A DNA stretch of 64,000 bases, from positions 558,001 through 622,000 of the forward strand of contig CAMZOI010000001.1 of the NCBI GenBank assembly GCA_947331495.1, given 5' to 3'. The translations under genes and the position numbers were made by a program. Below are positions 28,179 through 37,441 of this stretch, piece after piece. Each line of letters begins with the position of its first letter. Position 1 is the stretch's first letter. The notes beneath the pieces were generated by a model. That model saw only the letters and a program-made list of their open reading frames with translations, was not told where the DNA came from and made no database searches. This DNA is from Erythrobacteraceae bacterium Alg239-R51. Lineage in GTDB: Bacteria; Pseudomonadota; Alphaproteobacteria; Sphingomonadales; Sphingomonadaceae.

Positions 28179-30712
28179 GATCCGAGACGGGTTTCGATTA
28201 TTCGCTCTATGAGCGCTTCCCCACCGAGAAGCGTCCCGATAGCGAAGTCGAAGAATTGAACCGCATCTGGCGCGCGCCCAAGGGGTGGGCACGTCTTACC
28301 GCGGTCAATAACAACTACGTTGGCTTCTGGTACGTCGTCACTGCTTTCGGCTTCTTCTTAGCAGCAGGAATTCTGGCGCTGGGCATGCGTGTGCAACTCG
28401 CCGCTCCGATGCAGGATTTCCTCGGCGTCGATACCTATAACCAGTTCTTCACCATGCACGGAACGGTGATGATGTTCCTGTTTGCCGTGCCAATGGTGGA
28501 GGCGATCGGGATCATGCTTTTGCCGCAGATGCTGGCGGCACGCGATCTACCGTTTCCCAGGCTGTCAGCATTCGCCTTCTGGGCCTATTTCGTAGGCGGA
28601 ACGATGTTTTTTCTCTCGCTGTTCGTGGGGTTGGCGCCCGACGGCGGCTGGTTCATGTATCCCCCGCTGACGAGCATCGCCTTCAGTCCCGGTATCAATA
28701 CAGACTTCTGGTTGCTCGGCATCGGCTTCATCGAGATCTCGGCCATTGCCGGAGCGATCGAGATCATCGTGGGTGTGCTGCGCACCCGCGCGCCGGGGAT
28801 GACCCTCGACAAGATGCCGATGTTTGCGTGGGCCATGCTGGTGTTCGCGGTAATGATCGTGGTCGCTTTCCCCAGTGTGATCCTGTGCACGATGCTGCTG
28901 GAGATCGAACGAGCTTTCAATTGGCCTTTCTTCGATGCGCTACGCGGCGGCGATCCCATGCTGTGGCAACACCTCTTCTGGTTTTTCGGCCATCCAGAAG
29001 TCTACATTATCTTTATCCCAGCCGCGGGTCTGATGAGCATGATGGTGGCCGCAGTCGCCAAGGTGCCGCTCGTTGGGTACCGCCTCAACGTTCTGGCGCT
29101 GGTCGCTACCGGCTTCATCAGCTTCGGCGTCTGGGCGCATCACATGTTCACTACCGACATGCCGCGCGTCTCGGCAGGCTATTTCTCCGCCGCCAGCATG
29201 GCGGTCAGCCTGCCGGCCGGCATCCAGGTGTTCTGCTGGATTGCGACGCTTGCCAGCGGCAAGATAAGATGGACCACGCCTGCGCTATTCGTAGTCGGCA
29301 GCGTAGTGATTTTCACGATGGGTGGGTTGACCGGCGTTATGGTGGGCATGGTGCCCTTCGACTGGCAGGCGCATGACACCTATTTCATCGTCGCCCACCT
29401 CCATTACGTGCTGATGGGCGGCATGGTTTTCCCGATGTTCGCCGCGTTCTACCACTGGCACGGCATGACTAGCAGCCGGGCGCTATCTGAGCGTGTCGGG
29501 AAGTGGGTCTTCGGGCTGATGTTCGCGGGTCTTCACATCACTTTCTTCCCCATGCACCTGACCGGCTTGATGGGTATGCCGCGCAGGGTCTATACCTATT
29601 TGCCCGGGCGCGATCTCGATCTGCTCAATCTGGTGTCCACCATCGGCGCTTTCGTGATGGCCGCTGGGATACTCCTTTTCCTGTTCGATCTCGCGCGCCG
29701 CTTTCGTTTCACGGTTCATGACGATGCAGGTAATATCTACGGGGGCGGTACGCTCGAATGGCTTCCCACCGGTTTGTACTCCACTCGCTCGATCCCGCTG
29801 GTTACGTCTCGCGAGCCTTTATGGGATCGCCCCCAAATCTCGAAGGAAGTCGAAGAAGGGCGCTATTTCCTCCCGAACTCTGCCACTGGTCAGCGCGAGA
29901 CGTTGATCACCTCGACCGTGATGGCTGAACCACAGTACGTTCAACTCATGCCCGGCCCGTCGCCATGGCCATTGTCAGCAGCTGTGTTCACCGCTCTCTT
30001 TTTCCTCTCGCTGACGGTGCAGGGCTACGCCTTTGCAGTGTTTTGCGGGATTGTAGCAGTGCTAAGTACGCTTCGATGGCTTTGGGAAACCGACCGTCCC
30101 ATCAAACAGGAAAGCGCCGACATCGGCGGCGGTATCGAAGTTCCGATCGCCATCACCGGGCCGAAAAGCCACGGCTGGTGGGCGTTGAACACTTTGATGG
30201 TCGTAATCGGCATGATCGGCTTCATGGCCGTGTTCGCCTACCTCTATCTCTATGGCATCAATCCCGAAGTCTGGAGTGCGCCTCCGCCGCTCGGCGCAAC
30301 TGCAATCATTGTCGGGATAGAAGCGGCGGCGCTTCTTGCGGCCTGGGGCGGGCGTCGGTTTCTCGCATCGAAAGAAGGGCGGCTTGCCGAAGACCTGCCC
30401 TGGATGCTGGAGGCACTTGCTGCGACCCTGCTGGTCGGAGCCTTATACCTCGATGTGACTGGATGGCTCGCGACGGGTCTTGAACCCACCGCGAATGGGA
30501 TGGGTGCGACTGTTTTTATGCTTTCGGTGCTTCAGGGACAGGTGGTCGTGGTCGCTGTCATCATGGCCACCTATCTCGCTTTTCGCGAAGCGCGGGGAAT
30601 CATGACCACTCCGACAAACGTCACCATGGATATTGTCGCACGTTTCATAATGTTCTGCGCGCTGCAGGGCATGGTCTTTACTCTCTTGCCGAGGGTGTTC
30701 CCCGGTGTCTGA
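28175..30712 (+). CDS. ctaD: Cytochrome c oxidase subunit I fused to subunit III
   Basis: Heme-copper oxidase catalytic subunit of 845 residues. The subunit I part (about 1-590) has the heme a His in FFTMHGTVMMFLF, the CuB/Tyr motif FGHPEVYIIF, the HH pair in VWAHHMFTTDMP and HDTYFIVAHLHYVLMGG for hemes a3 and a. The HPEVY glutamate marks an A1-type proton channel. After a soluble linker the last 200 residues carry several helices that look like subunit III (WALNTLMVVIGMIGFMAVF, LQGQVVVVAVIMATYLAF). The fusion removes the need for a separate ctaE gene, and none is seen nearby. Confidence 0.93.
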   Translation: MRSETGFDYSLYERFPTEKRPDSEVEELNRIWRAPKGWARLTAVNNNYVGFWYVVTAFGFFLAAGILALGMRVQLAAPMQDFLGVDTYNQFFTMHGTVMMFLFAVPMVEAIGIMLLPQMLAARDLPFPRLSAFAFWAYFVGGTMFFLSLFVGLAPDGGWFMYPPLTSIAFSPGINTDFWLLGIGFIEISAIAGAIEIIVGVLRTRAPGMTLDKMPMFAWAMLVFAVMIVVAFPSVILCTMLLEIERAFNWPFFDALRGGDPMLWQHLFWFFGHPEVYIIFIPAAGLMSMMVAAVAKVPLVGYRLNVLALVATGFISFGVWAHHMFTTDMPRVSAGYFSAASMAVSLPAGIQVFCWIATLASGKIRWTTPALFVVGSVVIFTMGGLTGVMVGMVPFDWQAHDTYFIVAHLHYVLMGGMVFPMFAAFYHWHGMTSSRALSERVGKWVFGLMFAGLHITFFPMHLTGLMGMPRRVYTYLPGRDLDLLNLVSTIGAFVMAAGILLFLFDLARRFRFTVHDDAGNIYGGGTLEWLPTGLYSTRSIPLVTSREPLWDRPQISKEVEEGRYFLPNSATGQRETLITSTVMAEPQYVQLMPGPSPWPLSAAVFTALFFLSLTVQGYAFAVFCGIVAVLSTLRWLWETDRPIKQESADIGGGIEVPIAITGPKSHGWWALNTLMVVIGMIGFMAVFAYLYLYGINPEVWSAPPPLGATAIIVGIEAAALLAAWGGRRFLASKEGRLAEDLPWMLEALAATLLVGALYLDVTGWLATGLEPTANGMGATVFMLSVLQGQVVVVAVIMATYLAFREARGIMTTPTNVTMDIVARFIMFCALQGMVFTLLPRVFPGV

Positions 30713-31007
30713 AGCAAAGAACAGCGAGATTGGCGAGCCCATCGACCGTCCTTCGATCTATCGCACGCTTCTGATCGCCTTCGTGATCTGGTCGGCGCAT
30801 TTCGCTATCAGCTACACCGGAGTGCTGGTTTTCCCCGATGACGGGATCGCGCGGATCATCGCGATAGGAGCTGGTCTCATCGCAATCGCCGCATTGCTGG
30901 GACAAGTCCTGAGGCTACGTGCTCCACGCTCGCCGCTCGCTCTCGGCGCCCTCGGTCTGGCTGGGGCGGGTGTAATCTTCGGCACCTTCCCCGCGATTGT
31001 TGGTTAG
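30705..31007 (+). CDS. Small membrane protein of the oxidase cluster
   Basis: Encodes a 100-residue protein from a GTG at 30705, overlapping subunit I-III by 8 bp. It has three hydrophobic segments (LLIAFVIWSAHFAISYTGVL, IIAIGAGLIAIAALLGQV, ALGALGLAGAGVIFGTFPA). Position and size suit an oxidase accessory subunit (subunit IV-like), but I recognise no sequence signature. Confidence 0.65.
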   Translation: MSEAKNSEIGEPIDRPSIYRTLLIAFVIWSAHFAISYTGVLVFPDDGIARIIAIGAGLIAIAALLGQVLRLRAPRSPLALGALGLAGAGVIFGTFPAIVG

Positions 31008-31042
31008 TCAGAGTGGCAAAGCCGGAAGAGGAGATTGCCCGC

Positions 31043-31477
31043 ATGGATCGCACAGTCACTAATTCTCGTTCTTTTGCAAATCCCTTGCACGCGATACTGC
31101 TCGCCTTTCCCGTGGCGCTTTATCCTGCCGCTCTACTTACCGATATAACCTATCTGAATACGGCGGAGATCCAGTGGTCCAACTTCTCGTCCTGGCTCAT
31201 TGCCGGGGCAGACCTGTTCGCTGGCCTGGTCCTCGCCTCGGCACTGCTCGCCCTCTTCTTCGGACGAGCTCGACACGCGAAAGGTCGCGGTACGCTCTAT
31301 CTGATTGTCATCGCCGCAATGTTCGGTCTCGGTGTGCTGAATGCTTTCCAGCATGCTCGTGATGGCTGGCATTCCGTCGGCACTTTGGGCCTCGTGCTTT
31401 CGATACTGTGCTCGATCCTGGCCTTGATCGCAGCGTTTGTCGCCTACAGCACCCAGACGGTGGAGAAACGTGCATGA
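31043..31477 (+). CDS. DUF2231-type membrane protein
   Basis: Membrane protein of about 144 residues with four helices. The start NPLHAILLAFPVALYPAALL followed by TDITYLNTAEIQWSNFSSWL is characteristic of DUF2231. I choose the ATG at 31043 behind GAGGAGA rather than an in-frame codon at 31013. It overlaps the sorbosone-dehydrogenase-like gene by 4 bp. Relatives often sit beside PQQ-dependent sugar dehydrogenases and cytochromes; function unproven. Confidence 0.75.
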   Translation: MDRTVTNSRSFANPLHAILLAFPVALYPAALLTDITYLNTAEIQWSNFSSWLIAGADLFAGLVLASALLALFFGRARHAKGRGTLYLIVIAAMFGLGVLNAFQHARDGWHSVGTLGLVLSILCSILALIAAFVAYSTQTVEKRA

Positions 31478-32850
31478 ACCGCCTAGCCTATCTCGTCTTG
31501 CCGCTTACTTTCGCGCTTGCCGCGTGCCAGGTCAGCAGCGATCCCGATCTCGATCAGACTGGCGAGCGTCCCGAGCTTCCCGAACAGAACGATGCTCTCG
31601 TGCCGGCGATGGAAATTCCGACGCCGGAAGGATGGGGGGACGAACTGCCAGTCGTGCCCGAAGGGTACACCGTATCCGCAATTGCGCAGGATCTGAAGAT
31701 TCCGCGGCAGACGCTGGTTCTGCCCAATGGAGACATTCTGGTCGCCGAGGGTTCTGGGGGCAAAGCGCCAAAGTTGAGGCCCAAGGATGTAATCGCAGGC
31801 TGGATAAAGAAGGAGGGCAAAAGTCCGGTCGAAGGCGGCGACCGAGTTACCCTGCTGCGCGATGAAGACGGAGATGGGCAGACCGATCTTCAGACCACTT
31901 TTATCGAAGGTCTCGATGCGCCCTACGGCTTAGCCTTCTTCGACGGCACGCTCTACGTAGCCAATCAGGGTAATCTAGTAAGCTTCGAATACACCGAAGG
32001 GGCGACCAGTATCGCTGGGTCTGGTACCGAAGTTACCAAGCTTCCCGCCAAGATAAATCACCACTGGACCAAGGCGATGACCGCCAGCCCCGATGGCTCG
32101 AAACTTTATGTAGGCATCGGCTCGAACAGCAATGTCGGCGAACGCGGCATGGATGTCGAAGAGGACCGGGCGGTCATATGGGAGATAGACCGCGAAACGG
32201 GCGCCAGCCGTATTTTTGCCTCCGGCATCCGCAACCCCACCGCACTCGCTTTTGACCCGTGGAACGAGCAGCTTTGGGCGGTCGTCAACGAGCGTGACGA
32301 ACTCGGGCCGCAACTCGTCCCCGATTACCTGACTTCCGTGCGCGAAGGCGCCTTTTATGGCTGGCCCTACAGTTACTACGGCCAGAACGTCGATCCGAGG
32401 ATCAAGCCGGCGAGGCCCGACCTGGTGAACAAGGCCGTTGTGCCCGACTACGCGCTAGGCTCGCATGTAGCTGCACTAGGTGTCGATTTCACCACCGACG
32501 GGGGTTTGGGTGGCCGGTTCGCCGAAGGCGCGTTCGTCGGGATGCACGGAAGCTGGAATCGAGCCGATCCGTCGGGCTATAAAGTCGTCTTCGTCCCTTT
32601 CCGCGGCGGGCGCCCGAGCGGCGAACCCATCGATCTGCTCACAGGTTTTTTGAAAGACGGGCACGCGAGGGGGCGCCCCGTGGGCGTGACGTACGATGAG
32701 GCGCGTGGTGTACTATATGTCGCGGATGATGTGTCGAACACCGTTTGGCGTATCGCCCCACGCGGTGCAGCACGCCGTAACTCCTCGGGAGACACAACCC
32801 AGTTGCCTGGCGACCCACGGCCGCCGTCCACAGCACCCACCACCAGGTAA
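31474..32850 (+). CDS. Sorbosone dehydrogenase-like PQQ lipoprotein
   Basis: Secreted protein of 458 residues with a lipobox signal (MNRLAYLVLPLTFALAAC) and a beta-propeller of the soluble glucose/sorbosone dehydrogenase family. Typical blades read RQTLVLPNGDILVAEG, LLRDEDGDGQTDLQTTF, GIRNPTALAFDPWNEQLW and MHGSWNRADPSGYKVVFV. Such enzymes oxidise sugars with PQQ and pass electrons to cytochromes c, consistent with the cytochromes encoded upstream. The 4-bp overlap places it in the oxidase operon. No PQQ synthesis genes are in the window. Confidence 0.85.
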   Translation: MNRLAYLVLPLTFALAACQVSSDPDLDQTGERPELPEQNDALVPAMEIPTPEGWGDELPVVPEGYTVSAIAQDLKIPRQTLVLPNGDILVAEGSGGKAPKLRPKDVIAGWIKKEGKSPVEGGDRVTLLRDEDGDGQTDLQTTFIEGLDAPYGLAFFDGTLYVANQGNLVSFEYTEGATSIAGSGTEVTKLPAKINHHWTKAMTASPDGSKLYVGIGSNSNVGERGMDVEEDRAVIWEIDRETGASRIFASGIRNPTALAFDPWNEQLWAVVNERDELGPQLVPDYLTSVREGAFYGWPYSYYGQNVDPRIKPARPDLVNKAVVPDYALGSHVAALGVDFTTDGGLGGRFAEGAFVGMHGSWNRADPSGYKVVFVPFRGGRPSGEPIDLLTGFLKDGHARGRPVGVTYDEARGVLYVADDVSNTVWRIAPRGAARRNSSGDTTQLPGDPRPPSTAPTTR

Positions 32851-32861
32851 CTCCGTTTGGT

Positions 32862-32888
32862 AGCGCCGCCCGAAACCGGGATGGCGCT
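32862..32888 (+). terminator. Hairpin after oxidase operon
   Basis: AGCGCC and GGCGCT enclose an inner CCCG-AAAC-CGGG stem, 12 bases after the sorbosone dehydrogenase-like stop. There is no T-run, so it is a weak terminator candidate. Confidence 0.4.
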
Positions 32889-32998
32889 TGCGTGCATCGG
32901 ATGCGCGCCCTTGGTTCAAATATCAAATCGTACGCTCAACAGCCTTTTCGGGATTGAGTAGATCGGAACATCCGCGCAGGCAGCCCAGTTAGTCAACC

Positions 32999-34042
32999 AT
33001 GCCTGGATTTCTTCTTATTGACCGTATCTTGGTGGTGTTGATCGCCACCGCGCTTCTCTGTGTTCCCTCGGTATCGCCGGCCCAGTCAACAACCGATGCC
33101 GAAGCGGGTATCGAGACGACACAAAGCGAAAGTCTTGATCTGAAAATCCCACCCTCGGTGCCGGAAACGGCATTTTCTGGCGCTCGTTCGCGCGTAGTGC
33201 TTGCCGCGCAGGTTATGCTCGATCGGAGCCGCCATTCGCCCGGCGTGATCGATGGTCTCATGGGCGGCAACACGATGCGGGCGATCCAGCATTTCCGACG
33301 AGCCCGCGGGCTTCCTGCCGAGGGAAGCATCGATCCGCAGCTTATGCGATCACTGATAAACTCGCAGGGCGGTGAGATTTTCCAGACCTACACGATCACG
33401 CGCGACGACGTGGACGGACCGTTCTTTCGTGTGCCCGACGCTATGTCGGCAATGGCAGCGCTGGAGCGTGTTGGCTGGACCTCGCCGCAGGAGCTGATCG
33501 CAGACCGGTTCCATATGGATCAGGACCTGCTTCGGGCGCTCAATCCCGAGGCCGATTTCAGCCGCGTGGGGACGCGGATCACTATTGTTGCGCATCGAGA
33601 GGAAACACTTCCTTCGCAGGTCGCCCGGATTGAGGTCCGCAAGTCGGACAATTCGGTCGTCGCTTTCGACGAGCGGGGCAATATCCTTGCCAGTTATCCC
33701 GCGACGGTGGGCAGCGCGCAATTTCCCAGCCCCTCCGGTTCGATGGAGGTGGTCGCGGTAGCGCCCGATGCAAACTATACCTTCGATCCGAGCGGGCGCG
33801 AATGGGGTCCCGACGAAACGCTGATCGTCCCGCCCGGGCCGAACAATCCGGTGGGCGGCATTTGGATCGATCTGAGCAAACCCGGATATGGCATCCACGG
33901 ATCGCCCGACCCGCAACTGATCGGCAAGACCGCCAGCCATGGCTGCGTAAGACTTACCAACTGGGATGCGAAGGAACTGGCGGATGCGGTGCGCCAGGGG
34001 ACGCGCGTGGTGTTCGCTAACCAAGCTGGAGGTGCATCGTGA
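32999..34042 (+). CDS. L,D-transpeptidase with peptidoglycan-binding domain
   Basis: Exported enzyme of 347 residues that cross-links or attaches peptidoglycan. A signal peptide (LLIDRILVVLIATALLCVPS) is followed by a PGBD-like helical segment (LAAQVMLDRSRHSPGVIDG, MRAIQHFRRARGLP). The YkuD catalytic domain at the C-terminus holds HGSPDPQLIGKTASHGCVRL with the Cys nucleophile in SHGCVRL. A GGAAC-N17-AGTT sequence at 32965-32990 resembles an EcfG promoter with one mismatch. The gene overlaps the pcm remnant by 4 bp. Confidence 0.92.
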   Translation: MPGFLLIDRILVVLIATALLCVPSVSPAQSTTDAEAGIETTQSESLDLKIPPSVPETAFSGARSRVVLAAQVMLDRSRHSPGVIDGLMGGNTMRAIQHFRRARGLPAEGSIDPQLMRSLINSQGGEIFQTYTITRDDVDGPFFRVPDAMSAMAALERVGWTSPQELIADRFHMDQDLLRALNPEADFSRVGTRITIVAHREETLPSQVARIEVRKSDNSVVAFDERGNILASYPATVGSAQFPSPSGSMEVVAVAPDANYTFDPSGREWGPDETLIVPPGPNNPVGGIWIDLSKPGYGIHGSPDPQLIGKTASHGCVRLTNWDAKELADAVRQGTRVVFANQAGGAS

Positions 34043-34452
34043 GCGGCACCGACTATGCTGACCGGCGCCAGTTGATCAACCGCAACCAGATTGCCGCGCG
34101 CGGCTTTCGCGGCGAGGCGTTTCTGTCCGCCTTTGCCAAAGCCCCGCGCGAAACCTACGTCGATCACCGGATGGATGGGGGGGAAGTCGGGGCAGACGAC
34201 CGATTGCTCGAGGTCGGGGCGGTAACGGGTTATGCCGCAGCCGTCCTCTCCCGCCCTGCTGGGCAGGTCCATGCGATCAAGTGGCACGAGGCGCTGGCAA
34301 GGCAGGCGGCGGCGCGGATTAGGGAGTTGGCCTACGACGATTGCGAGATCATTACGGGAGATGGTCTGAAGGGTCTGCCGAACGAGGCGTCCTTCGACGC
34401 GATTTTGGTGGCGGTGCGGTTCGATAGCGTGCCGGACGCGCTCAAGCGGTGA
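34039..34452 (+). pseudogene. pcm: Protein-L-isoaspartate O-methyltransferase remnant, internally deleted
   Basis: A 137-codon frame from a GTG at 34039 keeps PCMT parts: RGFRGEAFLSAFAKAPRETY, RLLEVGAVTGYAAAVLSR (the SAM-binding GxGxG-like loop, here GAVTG) and GDGLKGLPNEASFDAILVA. The segment of about 35 residues that normally separates the first two, with the GQTISQP motif, is absent, and the protein stops at DSVPDALKR, missing the C-terminal domain of about 60 residues. The active site is therefore incomplete. It begins inside the end of the L,D-transpeptidase gene. Confidence 0.75.
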
Positions 34453-34464
34453 TCCGCTGACAGT

Positions 34465-35208
34465 ATGGAGTCTTCTGGCCTTCTTGCGGTACTCGCTCTC
34501 GCGCTGCTGCCTTCGCTGGGTAATCTTCTTGGCGTTGCGCTGGCCGAATGGCGCAAGCCGCCCGAATGGCTGGTCGGCGGCGCGCTCCATGCCGCTGCTG
34601 GGATCGCCACCGCGGTTGCCGCAATTGAGCTCATCCCGCGTTCGCAGGAGCGGATCGAGACCTGGCTGTTGGTCGTGGCGCTGATCGTCGGGGCAATCTG
34701 CTCCGCAAGTATCGCCAAAGCCACACGAAAGATCCGCGACCGAATGGGTAGCGCCGCAGGCCGTGCGACCACTTGGGGGGCCTATGCCGCAGTGGGCGTT
34801 GACTTGCTGACCGATGGACTGATGACCGGCGGCGGGGGAGCGGTGGCGCGCGAACTGGGGCTGCTGCTGGCCCTGTCTCAAGTGGCGGGCAACTTGCCGG
34901 GTGGCTTCGCCATCGCTGCGAATTTCCGCTCGGCAAAGATTACGCGCAGGCACCGGCTAAGCGCGCTGGCGATCTATCCGCTGCTTCCGGTGATCGGTGC
35001 GTTCGCGGGGTATACCGTGTTGGCCGGAGCGGGGGATGTGCTGACGGGCTTCGTGCTCGCTGTGTTCGCGGGCCTGCTACTGACCGCGACGATCGAGGAT
35101 ATGGTGCCCGAAGCCGACCAGCCCAAGGCTAAGCGCCGTATATCGAGCCCGTCCTTCGCACTGGGCTTCGGAGCACTCCTGTTGACTTCGACTTATCTTG
35201 GACAGTGA
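34465..35208 (+). CDS. ZIP-like metal transporter family protein
   Basis: Integral membrane protein of 247 residues with seven or eight hydrophobic segments. HAAAGIATAVAAIELIPRSQ and GVDLLTDGLMTGGG occupy the places of the ZIP helices that carry metal-binding residues, and SQVAGNLPGGFAIAANF resembles the NxPEG region. Spacing and length fit ZIP family divalent-cation transporters, though the classic HNxPEG motif is diverged. It ends 1 bp before the next exchanger gene, so the two are co-expressed. Confidence 0.7.
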   Translation: MESSGLLAVLALALLPSLGNLLGVALAEWRKPPEWLVGGALHAAAGIATAVAAIELIPRSQERIETWLLVVALIVGAICSASIAKATRKIRDRMGSAAGRATTWGAYAAVGVDLLTDGLMTGGGGAVARELGLLLALSQVAGNLPGGFAIAANFRSAKITRRHRLSALAIYPLLPVIGAFAGYTVLAGAGDVLTGFVLAVFAGLLLTATIEDMVPEADQPKAKRRISSPSFALGFGALLLTSTYLGQ

Positions 35209-35209
35209 C

Positions 35210-36250
35210 ATGAGCCTTGCTGGCTTGTCTCTGTTCGCGCTCGTCCCGCTGTTCCTGACCGGAGCCGTGCTCGTCTGGTTCGCCGGAGCACGGCTGGCGG
35301 GCTATGCCGACACGATATCGCAGCGGAGTGGCATCGGACAGGCGACTATCGGCGTCATCTTGCTGGGCGCGGTGACTTCGTTGCCCGAAATCACCACCAC
35401 CAGCGTCGCGGTAATCTCCGACAATCCGCGCATGGCGGTCAATAATCTCGTCGGCGGGGTCGCCTTTCAGGTGGTCGTCATCGCGCTGGCTGATCTGTTC
35501 GTGGGCAAAAATGCGCTGACCAGTATGGTGCCGGGGCCGCGCGTTATGCTCAACGCGGCAGTCAGCATCGTGCTTCTGGTGCTCGTGGCGCTGGGCGTGA
35601 TGGTGGGCGACTGGGAATTATGGGGCATCGGGGTCGGCTTCTTCCCGGTGCTGACCGCCACAACCTATCTTTTGTGCCTCTGGCGGTTAGGGAGGAGCGT
35701 CTCTTCGAGAGGCTGGACGCCGGAAGCCTTGCCGGAGGTGGATCGACAAGAAGAAGCCCCTTCTGAGCTTTCCAATGCCCGACTTGTCGGCGTCACCGTA
35801 ACAGCAGCCGTGCTGATCTGTGCAGGCGGCACACTCGTGACATTGGCGGCGGAGGGGATGGCCGAACAAACGGGTACCGATACCGGAGTGATGGGCCTGA
35901 CCCTGCTCGCCTTCGCCACGTCACTGCCCGAACTCAGCACGGCAATTGCCGCGGTTCGCATCCGCCGTGTGGAATTGGCTATTGGCGATATACTGGGCGG
36001 CAACATGTTCGATGTGACACTGGTCCTGCTGATCGATATCTTGGCGGCGGGGCCGCTCGTACTCAATCAGGTCGATCGCAGCGCGATGGTGGCCGCGCTC
36101 CTCGGCATATTGCTGACCATGCTGGTCCTGATCGGCCTGCTCGAACGGCGGAACAAGGCCATGCTTCGCATGGGCTACGATTCAATCGCCGTGCTTGTCG
36201 CCTATAGTGCGGGATTGGCGGCGATCCTGGGCGGCGCCTTTGCCGAATGA
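35210..36250 (+). CDS. Ca2+/cation antiporter (CaCA) family protein
   Basis: Membrane exchanger of 346 residues with two alpha-repeats: GAVTSLPEITTTSVAVISDN in the first half and LAFATSLPELSTAIAAVRI in the second, both containing the SLPE motif that binds the cation. About ten or eleven hydrophobic helices. The ATG at 35210 is used, one base after the previous stop. It probably exports Ca2+ or Na+ in exchange for protons; the ion is not predictable from sequence. Confidence 0.88.
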   Translation: MSLAGLSLFALVPLFLTGAVLVWFAGARLAGYADTISQRSGIGQATIGVILLGAVTSLPEITTTSVAVISDNPRMAVNNLVGGVAFQVVVIALADLFVGKNALTSMVPGPRVMLNAAVSIVLLVLVALGVMVGDWELWGIGVGFFPVLTATTYLLCLWRLGRSVSSRGWTPEALPEVDRQEEAPSELSNARLVGVTVTAAVLICAGGTLVTLAAEGMAEQTGTDTGVMGLTLLAFATSLPELSTAIAAVRIRRVELAIGDILGGNMFDVTLVLLIDILAAGPLVLNQVDRSAMVAALLGILLTMLVLIGLLERRNKAMLRMGYDSIAVLVAYSAGLAAILGGAFAE

Positions 36251-36338
36251 CTTTCCGACGATTGTAGAGCCCAGCTGTCCAATCCCGTGGCGGAGAAGGC
36301 GATGCCAAAGATGTCGATCGACAGTCACGAGGCCGCTA

Positions 36339-36557
36339 CGGGTGAACTGCATCGCGTCCGGGCCGGTTTTGGAGACCGCTTTTTCCCTCGACGCGATGCC
36401 GGAAGAGGATGTTGCTGAATTCGGCAAGGATTATCCGCTTGGCCGCACCGCGCAGCCCGCCGAACTTGCGCCGCCATACGTCATGCTGGCGAGCGATGAA
36501 GCAAGCTACATTTCGGGAGCTACAATCGCCGTGACCGGCGGAAAACCGATGATGTGA
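36339..36557 (+). pseudogene. C-terminal fragment of SDR gene (duplicate of 43532-44401)
   Basis: Encodes RVNCIASGPVLETAFS, then a stretch (EEDVAEFGKDYPLGR through GATIAVTGGKPMM) nearly identical to the end of the SDR at 43532-44401, with about 90% DNA identity over the last 150 bp and the same stop. The first 200 residues of the SDR are missing. It has no start codon or Rossmann motif and is a nonfunctional remnant of a duplication. Confidence 0.88.
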
Positions 36558-36652
36558 TCATTCGACTCTCTGATATTCGGAATGGGGGCAAGAACTGAGC
36601 CTCCGCGACAGGACTGTAGCGGCGGTGACGTCCGGGGGAGACAGTTGCAAGA

Positions 36653-36676
36653 GGGCCCGACAGTCAAGCCGGGCCC
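36653..36676 (-). terminator. Rho-independent-like terminator for PRC-barrel gene
   Basis: On the minus strand GGGCCCG and CGGGCCC form a 7-bp stem with a 10-base loop, followed by TCTTG. It lies 16 bp downstream of the PRC-barrel stop codon. Confidence 0.6.
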
Positions 36677-36691
36677 CCAATGCTCATAGCG

Positions 36692-37057
36692 CTAAGCTAC
36701 CTGCGCCTTTTCATAATATTTGTGAACGCCAGACCGGAAATTATCGTCGTAGGCCTTGTGTCGTTCCTCGGAAGTGAAGCGCGGCCCTTCGCGAAGGGCA
36801 TCTTCGTCGATGTTAAGGTGGTAGCCACCAAGGTCGGTATCATAATCGAGCTTCGACCAAGGGACGCAGTGCTTTTCATCACCCATTCCCAGGAAACCGC
36901 CGACCGACAAAACTGCTTCTGTTGCCTGTCCACCGCGCTTCTCGATCAATACGTGATCTACGTGGCCGATGTTTTTCCCGCCGCGATCAAAGACGGCTGT
37001 ACCTTCGACGCGATCACTCGAAATAACAGCGGAATTTTTTTCTGCTTCAGTATGCAT
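36692..37057 (-). CDS. PRC-barrel domain protein
   Basis: Encodes 121 residues with a PRC-barrel core: RVEGTAVFDRGGKNIGHVDH, then VLSVGGFLGMGDEKHCVPWS and YDTDLGGYHLNIDEDAL. The ATG at 37057 follows AAAGGAGTGGC. Such proteins are common in stress-regulated gene sets of alphaproteobacteria; no function is assigned. It is transcribed against the flanking genes and ends at a hairpin. Confidence 0.85.
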   Translation of the reverse strand: MHTEAEKNSAVISSDRVEGTAVFDRGGKNIGHVDHVLIEKRGGQATEAVLSVGGFLGMGDEKHCVPWSKLDYDTDLGGYHLNIDEDALREGPRFTSEERHKAYDDNFRSGVHKYYEKAQVA

Positions 37058-37441
37058 TTTGCCACTCCTTTGCTGAAACACACCAGACTACCCGAAAGCA
37101 CATCGAGAACGGGCCGGTGCTACGGCAAAAAATGCCTTCGATTGAATGTTGATCCGGAACTCGTGGACCCTGTCAGACAGGACGTTCAACAAGTGGGCTA
37201 AGAGGGGTACTGTGTGTTTACTTGCGGCTCGCTCTTGATCATGTGCGACCAATGGTTCCCGTCATGCGACCGTTTAACAGCCATTGCCGTTGCCGTAGTG
37301 AGTGCAGATGATATTCTAAGCTCGGCCGTTGAGGCGGGGAAACGGTGCGCCAGGGGCGTGGATTTCGTTTCGTCGCCGGAAAGCGGATATTTAAAAGGCA
37401 AGGACGGGGACCGGAAATCAATTTCAGAAGTGAGGTTGCTT
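37058..37441. other. 384-bp gap without a supported gene
   Basis: Divergent promoter region between the PRC-barrel gene and the 74-residue gene at 37442. An in-frame extension of the latter back to 37214 exists but has no family similarity or ribosome site. No repeat or RNA gene was recognised. Confidence 0.4.
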
